From assembly GCA_013339765.2 (NCBI GenBank), contig CM023454.1, forward strand, positions 44,029,177-44,093,176: DNA of 64,000 nucleotides, written 5' to 3'. The notes below the pieces were generated by a model. The model was given only the letters and a program-made list of their open reading frames with translations, did no database searches and was not told the DNA's origin. Of this stretch, positions 11,321 through 22,513 are shown one piece after another. This stretch comes from Haemaphysalis longicornis. Taxonomy: Eukaryota > Arthropoda > Arachnida > Ixodida > Ixodidae. Within the stretch, counting starts at the first letter, position 1. Each line of letters opens with the position of its first letter. The position numbers were made by a program, and so were the translations under genes.

Positions 11321-12354
11321 AAAGAAAAACGCCCTCAGAGTGGGGACCGAGCCCACGCCTTTCGATATGATCTCGAATGCCATACCAATTTGGTTATCTG
11401 GGTGACATTGTTCACCCTCACTTTGTAGGGTATTTTACTTACAGAACTGTATCTGACGCATGAGGATGGCATCCCGCGCCACTCTGACTACACGGAGAGA
11501 ACTGGACCTTTTTTTGAACATTAGGCCTTGAACCAAACTTCTACAGCCTGTCATGAGCGGGTAACTTGTGGAAAGCCCTGATATTGTACCTATGCATCAA
11601 GGCTGCCAGAACCGAGACCCTCGCTGGGCTGTCACAGAATAATATATTTAAGACATGAGTGGCTCGATCAGGAAATACAGAAAGATACGTCGGCAGACTA
11701 CAATGCCAAAGGAGGCATCGGGGTGTTGTTAGGCTCTTGTATAACTACGATTAGTGAAGTTAACATTTCTAAAATACACCAGAAAAATTTTTAAATATAC
11801 TTTTGAAAGAACGAAACAAAAACACGCCCCAGAGTGGGTACGGAACACACTCCTTTCGATATGATCTCGAGTGCGTTACCAATTCGGCTACATGGGCGGC
11901 TGCGTTCTCTATCACTTTCTGGGTATTTATATTTACTACATCTGTATCTGACACATGAGGGTGGTAGCCAGCGCCACTCTGAGTACGCGGAGAGAAGGGG
12001 ACCTACTTTTCCACCCCTGGGGCGTGACTCGAACGTATAGAGCCTGTCATGAGCGGGTAACAGGCGGGAAGCCATCCTATGGTACCTAGGCATCAAGGCT
12101 GCTAGAACCGAGACCGTCGCTATGCGGTCGCAGAATAATATAGTTGAGACATGAGGGGCTCAATCAGGAACTACCGAAAGAAAGGTCGGCAGTCTACAAC
12201 ACGAAAGGAGGCACAGGGGTGTTGTTAGGCTCTTGTTTTACTACGGTAAGTGAAGTTTACATTTTAAATATATGTGAAAAAGAAAGAAAGAAAAACGCGC
12301 CCGGAGTGGGGACCGAACCCACGCCTTTTGATATGATCTCGAATGCCTTACCAA

Positions 12355-15300
12355 GTCCCTGGGAGATACAGCGTCTCCAGAGCTATCAGTAAGAGTAATC
12401 GTAAGCGTGATCGCACTTTTGTTGTGTACTCCAATAACGTATTTACATATAACTAGTGCATTTTTTTCCGCGCATAGTGTTCGCTTCCCGGCAACTGTTG
12501 TCAGCATTCCTCTACTTTTTTTGTGGTTACATGTCTACGATCACACAACGTGTTTTCGTATGTGCAACGCGCATGTGAAACGGTTCTTTCCTTATCTTTT
12601 TTGGAGCAGTCCCTTCGTAGACAACTTTTGTTAGGGCTAAGGGTGCCCTGTGTTTTCCTGTAATGCATTCTATTATCGCCTTATATGTTCCGCCAACTCC
12701 TGCCTAAGCCCTGGTTTCAAGTATGGTCGTACTGCAGTTTCAGCAACACGTTGTTTCCACGTGGGCTTTAAGGCGTTTTATTCACGAATGGTCGTTTGTT
12801 AGTAATTTGTTTACACATCTTGATCCGCATATTCCGTACATCCTGGCTTTCGTTTTGGCGTACTCTTTTGCGTATTTTTAGTGAGTTTGTGTGGAAATGT
12901 ATACTCCCAAAACTACCCCGTAACCCAGTGGACGGGGTTTCATGGGTCAGTGGCTGTTTGCTTCGTTGCGGGCGGCACACTTCCTTTTTTACGTAAACTG
13001 CGTGCGCTTTCGAATTGCATGCAAAAAAAGAAAAAAATGTTACAGACATTTATTATATTCAGCTGTGGTTATTTTGACTGAAATTATATTTTTTGTTTAT
13101 TAGTGTGTTCCAATTCAGGCAACCTTAGAGACATTCGTGTTTCTATATTTGCGTGGCACCTACCATCGTTCCGTGCGATGCAGCAAACAAAAGACCATTG
13201 GGGTTCTATTTGTGGCCAGACATGGGAAGAGTGAATGGCACTTTGATCTTTTTAACAGTGCTTGGCGAAGCAGCGGCAACGACGACTGACCCGGAGGCGC
13301 ACTCCTTTCATTGCTGGGCTCCCCTTTTACAGCAGAGCAGCGTAAGATCCAAGTTCCACCATGTAGCGTTTTGACAAATCTCAACCAAGCAGCGCGAGTG
13401 TGAGCGCGCGCCTTATGGGGAGCGTCCGATGTGTCCAGGCTTGCGTGGGCTTGCCGCATGTGAGGAACACGCTAAACAAGTGACACTAAAGGGCTACTCA
13501 AATCTCCTGATACAATCCCCAGAACACGTGAGCATGCGCCTTGTGAGGAGCGGCTACCTTTCGCCAGCTCGAACTTCGAGTACAATGAGCTCAGTACTTC
13601 CGGTTTGAACTCTTGCGTGCGATTGTTCTCGCCAGTTTACTGGTAGTCGAGCCGAATTGGAAATGACAGACACCGTGTTTCTACTTGAGATGCCGCGTTT
13701 GCAGAGTGGGGTTCTGCATAATTAAGAGCGGGCTAACGTGCCCCACTAAAGGAGAGATGTGAAAGCCAGCGTTGAAAGTGATCTGCACCTGCGAGGAATG
13801 GAAAAGTCTCACAGGCACCTTATGATATCCGGGAAAGGTGCCACAGCCGGGTATCCAACGAAGTGTGAGAGAGTGCTAGCTATTTTGTTTTCCTTTCTGG
13901 CTTCACAAGTGTAATCTCCGCCATTTTTTTTTCTTTTTTCTCCAATGTTGTATTTCAGTGTCACAAGTTTGTCGGTCACACAGTGATTATTTTCGTGGTG
14001 CTTGTATGACTGCCTATTGATATAGGGTTTCGGTTTTGCGCCACGTGTTTCTCATTGTCTATGCAGGAGGTCAAAACCCCCTCTTTTTCTTTTTTCTACA
14101 TGCCACAGCACGGTGAGCGACGGGACCCGAGCGAGGCGTCTTGTCTACTACACCCCCTTCATTCTTGCTTTCAGCAGGAGTGGGGTATAGAAATAGGTGT
14201 CCGTATCATACAATCGTCGTTTGGGTTTTATTGGCATTTCTTTCCTTTTTGTCTACCATTTAAAAGCATTCAATTATGACCCCACAGTGCCATTTAGTTT
14301 CTTTTAATCACTATGTATCTTCAAGGCCAATCCAAATGAACTCAGAAAAATTAAGACTTCACCTAAATGTTTGAGCTTCGAGACGTCTCACCTTTTTTTA
14401 CTTTTTGCAGAGGAAGGTAAGCCTACTTATTGACTTCTAATAAAGTATTGGTAAATCCGTCAGGCGGCTCAACCAAACAGGTTACAAAAAATCGCAATCA
14501 ATAGTTTTGTGATAAAGTTGCTTTTAAGGGACACCTCTACCTTAGCCAGCCACGACAGAACCAAGGATCCACCTTACGATCTCGGTGCTGGTACACTATA
14601 AATAAAACATTCATAAAACAAACTAAAATCAATACGGCTCACCACACAAAAAACCTATGGATGACAGAAATAATAAAGTAAAAATATAACATTGCTCTCA
14701 GACATGAAAAAAAAACAAGAAAAGGAAAACTTGTGTTGGAATTCATGACAATCGGCCAGCGAAACGTTCCAGGCACGTGATAAATGTGAAATATACACGT
14801 AACTACCAACTGCACATAGCAGAGAACGATTATATGTAAAAAACCAAGGTTTTGTAACAACGTGCTAGGAAGTTTCAAACCGGGAAAAAACTTCTGCGCT
14901 ACAAGCACTGACTAGCAAAACTATAGGCAATCAAGCAACACGAAAGCAGGAAAAGTTAAAACAAAGAAGCAAGAACACTATTTAAGCCTAATAAATACGC
15001 CACATATAAGTAGACTGCCTTAAAGGCCTTAAAGCTACAACCAAAGTTCGTCAATGCTTTTCTGGTCATGAAACTCCCGGCCGAGTTTTGTTTGAGGACA
15101 AAGGCTCCCGCGAGAGGCGCCGCCGCAGATCGGAGGGCTAGAGTACCTACATTGACGCGCGTCCACCGTACAGAGTGGAGACACGTATGCGCTGCGCCGC
15201 CATTTTGGTTCGCTCGCTCGCCGCCGCAGCAAGTCATTGTAACAAAACCGCACCGTAATTATCTCCACAACGCGGTTTACTGGCGAGGTTTGAACCATTG

Positions 15301-16851
15301 TATCTGTATCGCATTGCTGCGTCTTGTGGGAAAGAAAAAGAACAGCGCGTTGAGCACTTCGACCCAATAGGGGCGGCACAGGATCGTTCAAAGGTTGTCT
15401 ACACACTGTACTGCGATCTTTTCTCGAGGTATCCTACAGAGGCCATGTACGGAGGGAATCGGGCCGCCGCCGCAGCAGCGCGCGTTCAGCCGTGCGCGGC
15501 AGAACTTTCGTAGGTGTATGGTGGCACTTTTCTGGATAGAAACGGAATTTTGGTGGTTGTGCCTTCAATTGTGGCTAGAAAACGAAGCCGTCAGGATTGC
15601 AGCCCTTGCAGGGAAGCCGTATGCGGCAGAACGCACGCTCAAAACTGCCGACTGCTATCTGCGCTTGATTTTTTAGAAGTAGCCACGAGCCCTGCTAACA
15701 CCGCAAGGAGCGTCTGCTACGCGCCGCGCTCCCCTCCGACCACTTCGCCGGCTGCCCTCCGATCAACGCCAGCGCCGCGGCGCGGCCTCCCTGAGCAGCG
15801 TACGAAGCTCTACCATAGCGTGACGGCGAAGTTTCACGACCAGAAAAGCATTGACGGACTCTGCTACAACTGTTTTCAAGTCACTATATAAAAAAAGAGC
15901 TAAACATATCAAGATAATCGGAATATTGATTACACGAACAATGCATTCTGCTGACGGACGAGCGGCGTCTATTTCAAGCATCTGTTCTGGAAGCCCGAAG
16001 TGTTTGGAAAAGCTTCTTTGGCTAGTTGACACTGATAAGTGTACCCAAGTCACACAATATATCGGGAGGAAGAAGTTTATAAAAAAAGGTAATATCACCT
16101 CGCATTCGTCGACGACAAACGGAAGGAATAAACCTTGCGTGTTCTAAGAGCGATGTCAATAAACAGCCTGACACAGTACCAATTATCAACCGTCGGAGAC
16201 ACATCGACAGGTAATTCATCACCTCACCTGGCGTTGCGCTTGAACAGTTGAAATACGTAAAAATTCTCTAATAACGCACTGAACCGGGAATTGAAACCGA
16301 CAAAAAGCCGAAATATAACCAGCAGTCGTCGAATTGTTATGTAAACAGACCGCAGTAGCCACAGGACAAACCGGCCAGCAGCGGTAATACAAGTAATACA
16401 ATCCGAAACGAACACTACTATTGGTTAAGTTTGGTCAAAATATTGTTGTAAAAGCTAAAGAATACCTCCCGAAACCACAGATACTGAGCTGCAAAGGGGA
16501 AAAACTTTAAATACTTCCAACGTTATATGTGAAAGGTTCCGCCCATTCAAAGCGTGCAGTACGGGGGAAAGTGTGGGTGACACAGGTAACATCGCTAAAA
16601 TTGAGGGGCCTCGCAACCCCTGGGCGTGCGAAAGTGCAAACACTTGCTGCGCCCCCCAAGAAGGGCGACCTTAATAGGCATTCGGTTTTTCTGAGAAAAT
16701 ATTCAAGTAGCGTTTTTCGAACGCCCGTCGCGGTCGCAAGATTTTCGTACGTTATAAAATGAAGGGTTCCCCAACATTCGGGAGGACCTGCCAAAAGGCC
16801 ACCACTGTTTCAGTAAAGCGGTTTTCGGCATAGAATATTGCTCTCATGCAA
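12355..16851. repeat. Satellite spacer, copy 1 (with an 822-bp insertion)
   Basis: A ~3.66-kb single-unit sequence (excluding the insertion at 15042-15863) lies between the two arrays and is repeated at 22514-26177 with high similarity. It starts abruptly inside the A-box region of a tRNA-like block (...ccttaccaa, then tccctggg) and ends where the next array resumes with tatctgggc. I find no terminal inverted repeats and no recognisable gene. A minus-strand frame of 93 codons (12768-13049) is also open in copy 2 (22928-23209), with the same core but different ends; I do not recognise it. The 13.4-14.9 kb part is AT-rich and featureless to me. Confidence 0.85.
15042..15863. mobile_element. DNA-transposon-like insertion present only in spacer copy 1
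   Basis: Spacer copy 2 has ...aagctacaactgttttc uninterrupted near 25192. In copy 1 the same site is split by 822 bp, and ctacaac (7 bp, or 8 with the preceding g) occurs on both sides (15034-15041 and 15863/15864-15870). The insert has inverted ends: 5' CAAAGTTCGTCAATGC and, at the 3' end in reverse, CAGAGTCCGTCAATGC, with similarity running ~35 bp through CTTTTCTGGTC and TGAAACT. Its GC content is well above that of the flanks. It encodes no transposase I can see. CA-starting TIRs and a 7-8-bp TSD suggest a hAT- or P-like non-autonomous element. Confidence 0.8.
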
Positions 16852-17722
16852 TATCTGGGCCACTGTGTTCTCCTTCACTTTCAGGGGTATTTATATTTAC
16901 TAGAACTGTATCTGACGCTTGAGGGTGCTAGCCAGCGCTACTCTGATACACGGAGAGAAGGGGACCTTCTTTTTAATGCCTTGGGCGTGACTCGAACGTC
17001 TACAGCCTGTCATGAGTGGGTAACTGGCGCAGCCTATGGTACCTAGGCAAGAAGTCTGCTAGAACTGAGACCCTCGCTAGGCTGTCGCAAAAAATTATAG
17101 TGAACACTTAAGGGCCTCGATCAGGAAATACAAAAAGTTAGGTCGGCAGTCTACAACGCTAAAGGAGGCTTAGGGGGGATGTTAGGCTTTTTTTTACTAC
17201 GGTCATAATAGTTAACATTTTTTAAATATACGTGTGAAAGAGAGAAAGAAAAGCCACGCGCGCAGACTGGGGACATAGCCCAAGCCATTCAATATAATCT
17301 CGAATGCCATACCAATTCGTCTATTTGGGTGACCGTGTTCTCGTTCACTTTCTGGGGTATTTATATTTACTAGAACCGTATTTGACGCTTGAGGGTGGTA
17401 GCCAGCGCCACTCTTAATACACGCGGGAAGGTTACCTTCATTTCAACCCCTGGTGCGTGGCCCGAACGTCTACAGGCCGTAATGAGTGGGTAACTGGTGG
17501 GAAGCCCTCTTATGCTACCTAGGCATCAAGGATGCCAGAACCGAGACTCTCTGTAGTCAATATATTGAAGAAATGACGGACTCGATCACGAAATACAGAA
17601 AAATAGGTCGGCAGCCTGCAACGCCAAAGGAGGCTTAGCGGTGTTGTTAGGGTCTTTTTTTACTACTGTTAGTAAAGTTAATTTTTTAAATCAACGTGAG
17701 GAAGAACGAAAGAAAAACGCAG

Positions 17723-17795
17723 CGCTCAGATTGGGGACCGAACCCACTCCTTTCGATATGATCTCGAATGCCTTACCAATTCGGCTATCTGGGCG
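17723..17795 (-). ncRNA. tRNA-like sequence close to the apparent consensus
   Basis: Minus strand: GCCCAGA, then A box TAGCCGAATTGGTAAGGCA. The anticodon arm TTCGA-GATCATA-TCGAA has a perfect 5-bp stem and 7-nt loop; positions 34-36 would be TCA but position 33 is A, not U. The B box is GGTTCGGTCCC and the 3' acceptor strand TCTGAGC has one mismatch. The overall spacing is that of a class I tRNA of 73 nt. Confidence 0.6.
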
Positions 17796-19603
17796 ACATT
17801 GTTCTCCTTCACTTTCTGGGGTATTTATATTTTCTAGAACTGTATCTGACGCTTGAAGGTGGCAGCCAACGCCACTCTAACTACACGGAGAGAAGGGGAC
17901 CTGCTTTTCAACGCGTGGGGCATGACTCGAATGTCTACAGCCTGTCATGAGTGGGTTACTAGCACTGCCTATGGTACCGAGGCATAAAGGCTACCAGAAC
18001 CGAGACCCTCTCTAGGCAGCCCCAGAATAGAATAGTTAAGATATAAGGGCCTCGATCAGGAAATACAAAAATAAGGGTCGGCAGTCTTCAACGCGAAAGG
18101 GGGCATAAGGATGTTGTTAAGCTCTTTTTTGCTATGGGTATAGAAGTTAACATTTTTAAATATACGTGTGAAAGAAAGTAAGAAAACCACGCGCCCAGAG
18201 TGGGGACCGACCTGACGCCTTTCGATATAACCTCGAATGCCTTACCAATTCATCTATCTGGGCACCTGTGTTCTCCTTCACTTTCAGGGGTATTTATATT
18301 TACTAGAACTGTATCTCACGCTTGAGTGTGGTAGCCAGCACCACTCTAGCTACACGGAGAGGAGGGGACCTCCTTTTACACCCCTGCAGAATGACTCGAA
18401 TGTCTGCTGCTGTCATAAGCGGGTAATTGGTGGGAATCCCTCTTGTGCTATCTAGGCATGAAGGCTGCCGGAACCGCGATCCTCACTAGGCTTTCGCAGA
18501 ATAATGTAGTTTAGAAATGAAGGTTTGGTCACGAAATACAGAAAGATAGATAGGCAGTCCACCACACCAAAAGGAGGCATAGGGGTGTTATGCTGTTGTT
18601 TTACTACGGTTAGAGAAGTTTACATTTTTAAATATATGTGAGAAAGAAAGAATGAAAAACACGCACCAAGAGCGGGGACCGAAGCCCACGCCTCTCGATT
18701 TGATCTCGAATGCCTTACCAATGCGGCTATATGGGCAACTATGTTCTCCTTCATTTTCTGGGGTATTTATATTTACTAGAACCGTAGTTGACGCTAGAGG
18801 GTGGTAGCCAGCACCTTTCTGAATACACGGGGAAAGTTACCTTCTTTTAACCCTTTTTGCATGACCTGAAGGTGTACAACCTGTAATGAGTGGGTAACTT
18901 GCGGGAAGCCCTCCTATTGTACCTAGGCATCAAGGCTGCCAGAACCGAGACCCTCGCTAGGCTGTCGCAGAATAATGTATTTAAGACTTGACTTTCTCGA
19001 TTACGAAATACAGAAAGATAGGCTGGCAGTCTACAACACCAAAAGAGGCGAAGGGGTGTTGTTAGGCTCTTGTTTTACTACGCTTAGTGAAGTTAACATT
19101 TTTAACATACGTGAGAACAAATGAAAGAAAAACACGCCCCCAGAGTGGAAACGGACCAACGCCTTTCGATATTATATCGAATGCCTGACCAATTCGGCTA
19201 TCTGGGCGACTGTGTTCTCCTTCACTTTCTGGGGTATTTATATTTACTGGAACTGTATCTGACGTTTGAGGGTTGTAGCCACCGCAACTCGGACAGCACA
19301 GGGAGAAGGAGAACTTCTTTTACGCCCCTTCGGCATGGCTCGAACGTCTACAGCCTGTATGAGCGGGTAACTGGCGAAAAACCTTCTTATGCTACATTGA
19401 TATCAAGGCTGCCAGCATCGAGACCATCGCTAGGCTTTCGCAGAATATTATCGTTAAGAAATGAGGGCTCATTCAGGAAATACAAAAAGATAGGTCCTTA
19501 GTCTACAACGCCAAACGAGGCATATGGGTGTTGTTAGGCTCTTTTTTTACTAGGGTCAGTGAAGTTAACATTTTAAATATACGTGAGAAAGAAAGAAAAC
19601 ACG

Positions 19604-19676
19604 CGCCCAGATTGGGCACCGAGCCCACGCCTTTCGATATAACCTCGAATGCCTTACCAATTCGTCTATCTGGGCG
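19604..19676 (-). ncRNA. tRNA-like sequence with perfect acceptor stem
   Basis: Minus strand: GCCCAGA/TCTGGGC is fully paired; the A-box region TAGACGAATTGG keeps the spacing; the anticodon loop reads GGTTATA within a TTCGA/TCGAA stem; the B box is GGCTCGGTGCC and the T stem has 4 of 5 pairs. A TTTT run follows the 3' end. Its partner in array 1 is 10364-10436. Confidence 0.55.
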
Positions 19677-22513
19677 ACTGCATTCTCCTTCAATATCTGT
19701 GGCATTTATATATGCTACAACTGTATCTGACGCTTGCGTGTGGTAGCTAGCGCCACTCTGACTACACGCAGAGAAGTGCACCTTCTTTTACAGTGATGCA
19801 GGATGACTCGAATGTCTGCAGCCGTTCATGAGCGGATAACCGGTGGGAAGCCCTCTTATGCTGCCTAGGCATCAAGGCTACCAGTACTGATACCCTCGCC
19901 ATACTTCCGCAGAATAATAAAATTAAGACATGAGGGCCTCGATCAGGAAATACAAAAAGATAGGTCGGCAGTCTACAACGCGAAAGGAAGCATAGGGGTG
20001 TTGTTAAGCTCTTTTTTTACTGCGATTATAGAAGTTAACATTTTTATAAATATACGTGTGAAAGAAAGAAAGAAATCCACGCGCCCAGAGTAGGTGCCGA
20101 GCCCCGCCTTTCGATGTGATCACGAATGCCTTATCAAATTATCTATCTAGGCGACTGCTGTGTTCTCCTTAACTTTCTGGGGTATTGATATTTACTAGAA
20201 CTGTATGTGACGCTTGAGGGTGGCATCCAGCGCCCCTCTGACTACACGGAGGAAGGGGTCCTTCTTTTCAACCCATGGGGCGAGACTCGAACGTCTACAC
20301 CCTGCATGTGTGGGTAACCTCCGCGAAGCCCTCCTATTGTGCCTAGGCATCAAGGCTGCCAGAACCGAGACCCTCCCAAGGGTTTCGCTGAATAATATAG
20401 TAAAGAAATGTGTGACTCGATCACAAAATACAGATAGATAGGTCGACAGTCCACAACACCAAAAGAGGCATAGGGGTGTTGTTTGGCTCTTGTTTTATAC
20501 GGTTAGTGAAGTTTACCATTTCTTGCTTTCTTTCTCACTTATATTTATTACGTGAGAAAGAAAGAAAGAAAAACACGCCCCCAGAGTGGGGACCGAGCCC
20601 ACGCCTTTCCATATGATCTCGAATGGCATACCACTTCGGTAATCTGGGCGACATTGTTCTCCGTCACTTTTTAGGGTATTTTAATAACAGAACTGTATCT
20701 GACACTTGAGGATGGCAGCCCGCGCCACTCTGACTACACGGAGAGAATTGGACCTTTTTTTCAACATTAGGGTTTCAACCAAACTTCTACAGCCTGTCAT
20801 GAGCGGGTATCTTGCGGAAAGCCCTGATATTGTACTTAGGCTTCAAGCCTGCCGAGAACCGACACCCTCGCTAGGCTGTCACAGAATAATATATTTAGAC
20901 ATGAGTGGCTCGATCAGGAAACACAGAAAGATACGTCGGCTGACTAAAATGCCAAACGAAGCATAGGGGTGTTGTTAGACTCTTGTTTTTCTACGGTTAG
21001 TGAAGTTAACATTTCTCAAATACTAGAGAGAAAGAAACAAAAACACGGGCCAGAGTGTGGACCGAGCCCTTGCCTTTCGATATGATCACGAATAGCTTAC
21101 CAATTCGGCTGTATGGGCTACTGTCTTCTCCTTCACTTTCTGGGGTATTTATATATGCTAGAACTGTATCTGACGCTTGAGGGTGGAGGACCAGCACCAC
21201 TGTGAATACACTGGGAGAAAGGGACCCTCTTTTAAACCCCTGGGGCGTGACGCGAACGTCTACAGCCTGTCATGAGCGGGTAACTGGTGGGAAGCCGTCT
21301 TATACTAACCTAGGCATAACGTCTTCCAGAACTGAGAACCTCGCTATTCTTTCGCTGAATAATATAGTGAAGAAAGAAGGGGCTCATTGTGGAAATACAG
21401 AAAGATAGGTCGGCCTTCTACAACACCAAAAGTAGGCTTAGGTGTGTTGTTAGGCTCTTTCTTTACTACGGTTATTGAAGTAAAATTTTTAAATATACTT
21501 GAGAAAGAACAAAAGAAAAACCCGCGCCCGGAGTTGGGACCGAACCCACTCCTTTCGAAATGATCTCGAATGCGTTACCTATTGGGGTAACTGGGCGGCT
21601 GCGTTCTCTTTCACTTTCTGTGGTATTTAAATTTACTACAACTCTATCTGACGCTTGAGGGTGGTAGCCAGCGCCACTCTGACTACGCGGCGAAAAGGGG
21701 ACCTACTTTTCAACCCCTGGGGCGTGACTCGAACGTATAGAGCCTGTCATGGGCGGATCGGGTAACTGGCGGGAAGTCATCCTCCGGTACCTAGGCATCA
21801 AGGCTGCCAGAACCAAGACCGTCGCTGGGCTGTCGCAGAATAATATAGTTAAGACATGACGGGCTCAATCAGGAACTACAGAAAGATAGGTCCGCAGTCT
21901 ACAACGCGAAAGGAGGCATAGTGGTGCTGTTAGGCTCTTTTTTACTGCGGTTGGTGAAGTTAACATTTTGTTAAATATACGTGTGAAAGGAAGAAGAAAA
22001 ACACGCGCCACGAGTGTTGACGGAGCCCACGCCTTTCGATATGATCTCGAATGCCTTACCAATTCGTTCACTCTCTGGGGTATTTGTATTCACTTGAACC
22101 ATATTGGACGCTTGAGGTTGGTAGCCAGCAGCACTCTGAATACACGGGGGGAAGGTTACCTTCTTTTCAACACTTGGGGCGTGACCTGAATGTCTACAGC
22201 CTGTCAAGAGCTGGTAACTGTCGGGAATCCCTCTTATGCTACCTACGCATCAAGGCTGTCAGAACCAAAACCCTCGCTAGTTTTTCGCAGAATAATATAG
22301 TTAAGTAATGAGGGACTCGATGACGAAAAACAGAAAGATAGATAGGCAGTGCACAACGTCAAAGAGGCACAAGGGTGTTGTTAGGTTCTTGTTATACTAT
22401 AGTAAGTGAAGTTTACATTTTTGAAAATACGTGAAAAAGAAAGAAAGAAAAACACGCGCGCAGAGTGGGGACCGAACCCACACCTTTCGATATGATCTCG
22501 AATGCCTTACCAA

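Larger units (their letters stand above)
3930..12354 (-). repeat. Satellite array 1: ~472-bp units, each with a tRNA-like sequence
   Basis: About 18 head-to-tail units of ~472 bp. Landmarks recur in order on the plus strand: gggtaactggcgggaagc, ctaggcatcaaggctgcc, gaccctcgctagg, aaataggtcgg-type, gtgttgttaggctc, gtgagaaagaaagaaa, the tRNA-like block, ggtatttatatttacta, and the gacgcttgagggtgg-type block. tRNA-like blocks (minus strand) end-to-end: 4208-4280, 4684-4756, 5158-5230, 5633-5705, 6099-6171, 6574-6646, 7049-7121, 7523-7595, 7991-8063, 8467-8538, 8941-9012, 9417-9489, 9893-9964, 10364-10436, 10835-10907, 11332-11404, 11826-11898 and a truncated one at 12298-12354. Units are diverged by many substitutions, so the array is old or poorly homogenised. 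Both strands carry short recurring open frames that drift between copies; I do not treat them as genes. Confidence 0.9.
16852..22513 (-). repeat. Satellite array 2: ~472-bp units with tRNA-like sequences
   Basis: Same unit as array 1. tRNA-like blocks on the minus strand: 17259-17331, 17723-17795, 18192-18264, 18664-18737, 19136-19208, 19604-19676, 20082-20153, 20578-20650, 21047-21119, 21525-21597, one truncated in the A-box region (about 22001-22067), and a last one cut by the spacer at 22457-22513. Units match those of array 1 one-to-one at an offset of about 9,245 bases from 7586 onward (for example the private gcgactgctgtg variant at 10904 and 20150, and the hairpin at 11282 and 20526). 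The array is therefore a segmental copy rather than independently amplified. It has two more units than the matching part of array 1. Confidence 0.9.

Noticed and set aside
3930..12354. Direct-repeat array as a CRISPR
   Set aside because: Units are ~472 bp and repeat along their full length; there are no short identical repeats with unique spacers, and the DNA is eukaryotic.
15035..15406. Overlapping 100-125-codon frames within 15042-15863 as a transposase
   Set aside because: Frames on both strands have no transposase motifs and reflect the GC-rich composition of the insertion.
12355..16851. Spacer as an rDNA intergenic spacer
   Set aside because: No 18S, 5.8S, 28S or 5S sequence is recognisable beside either copy.
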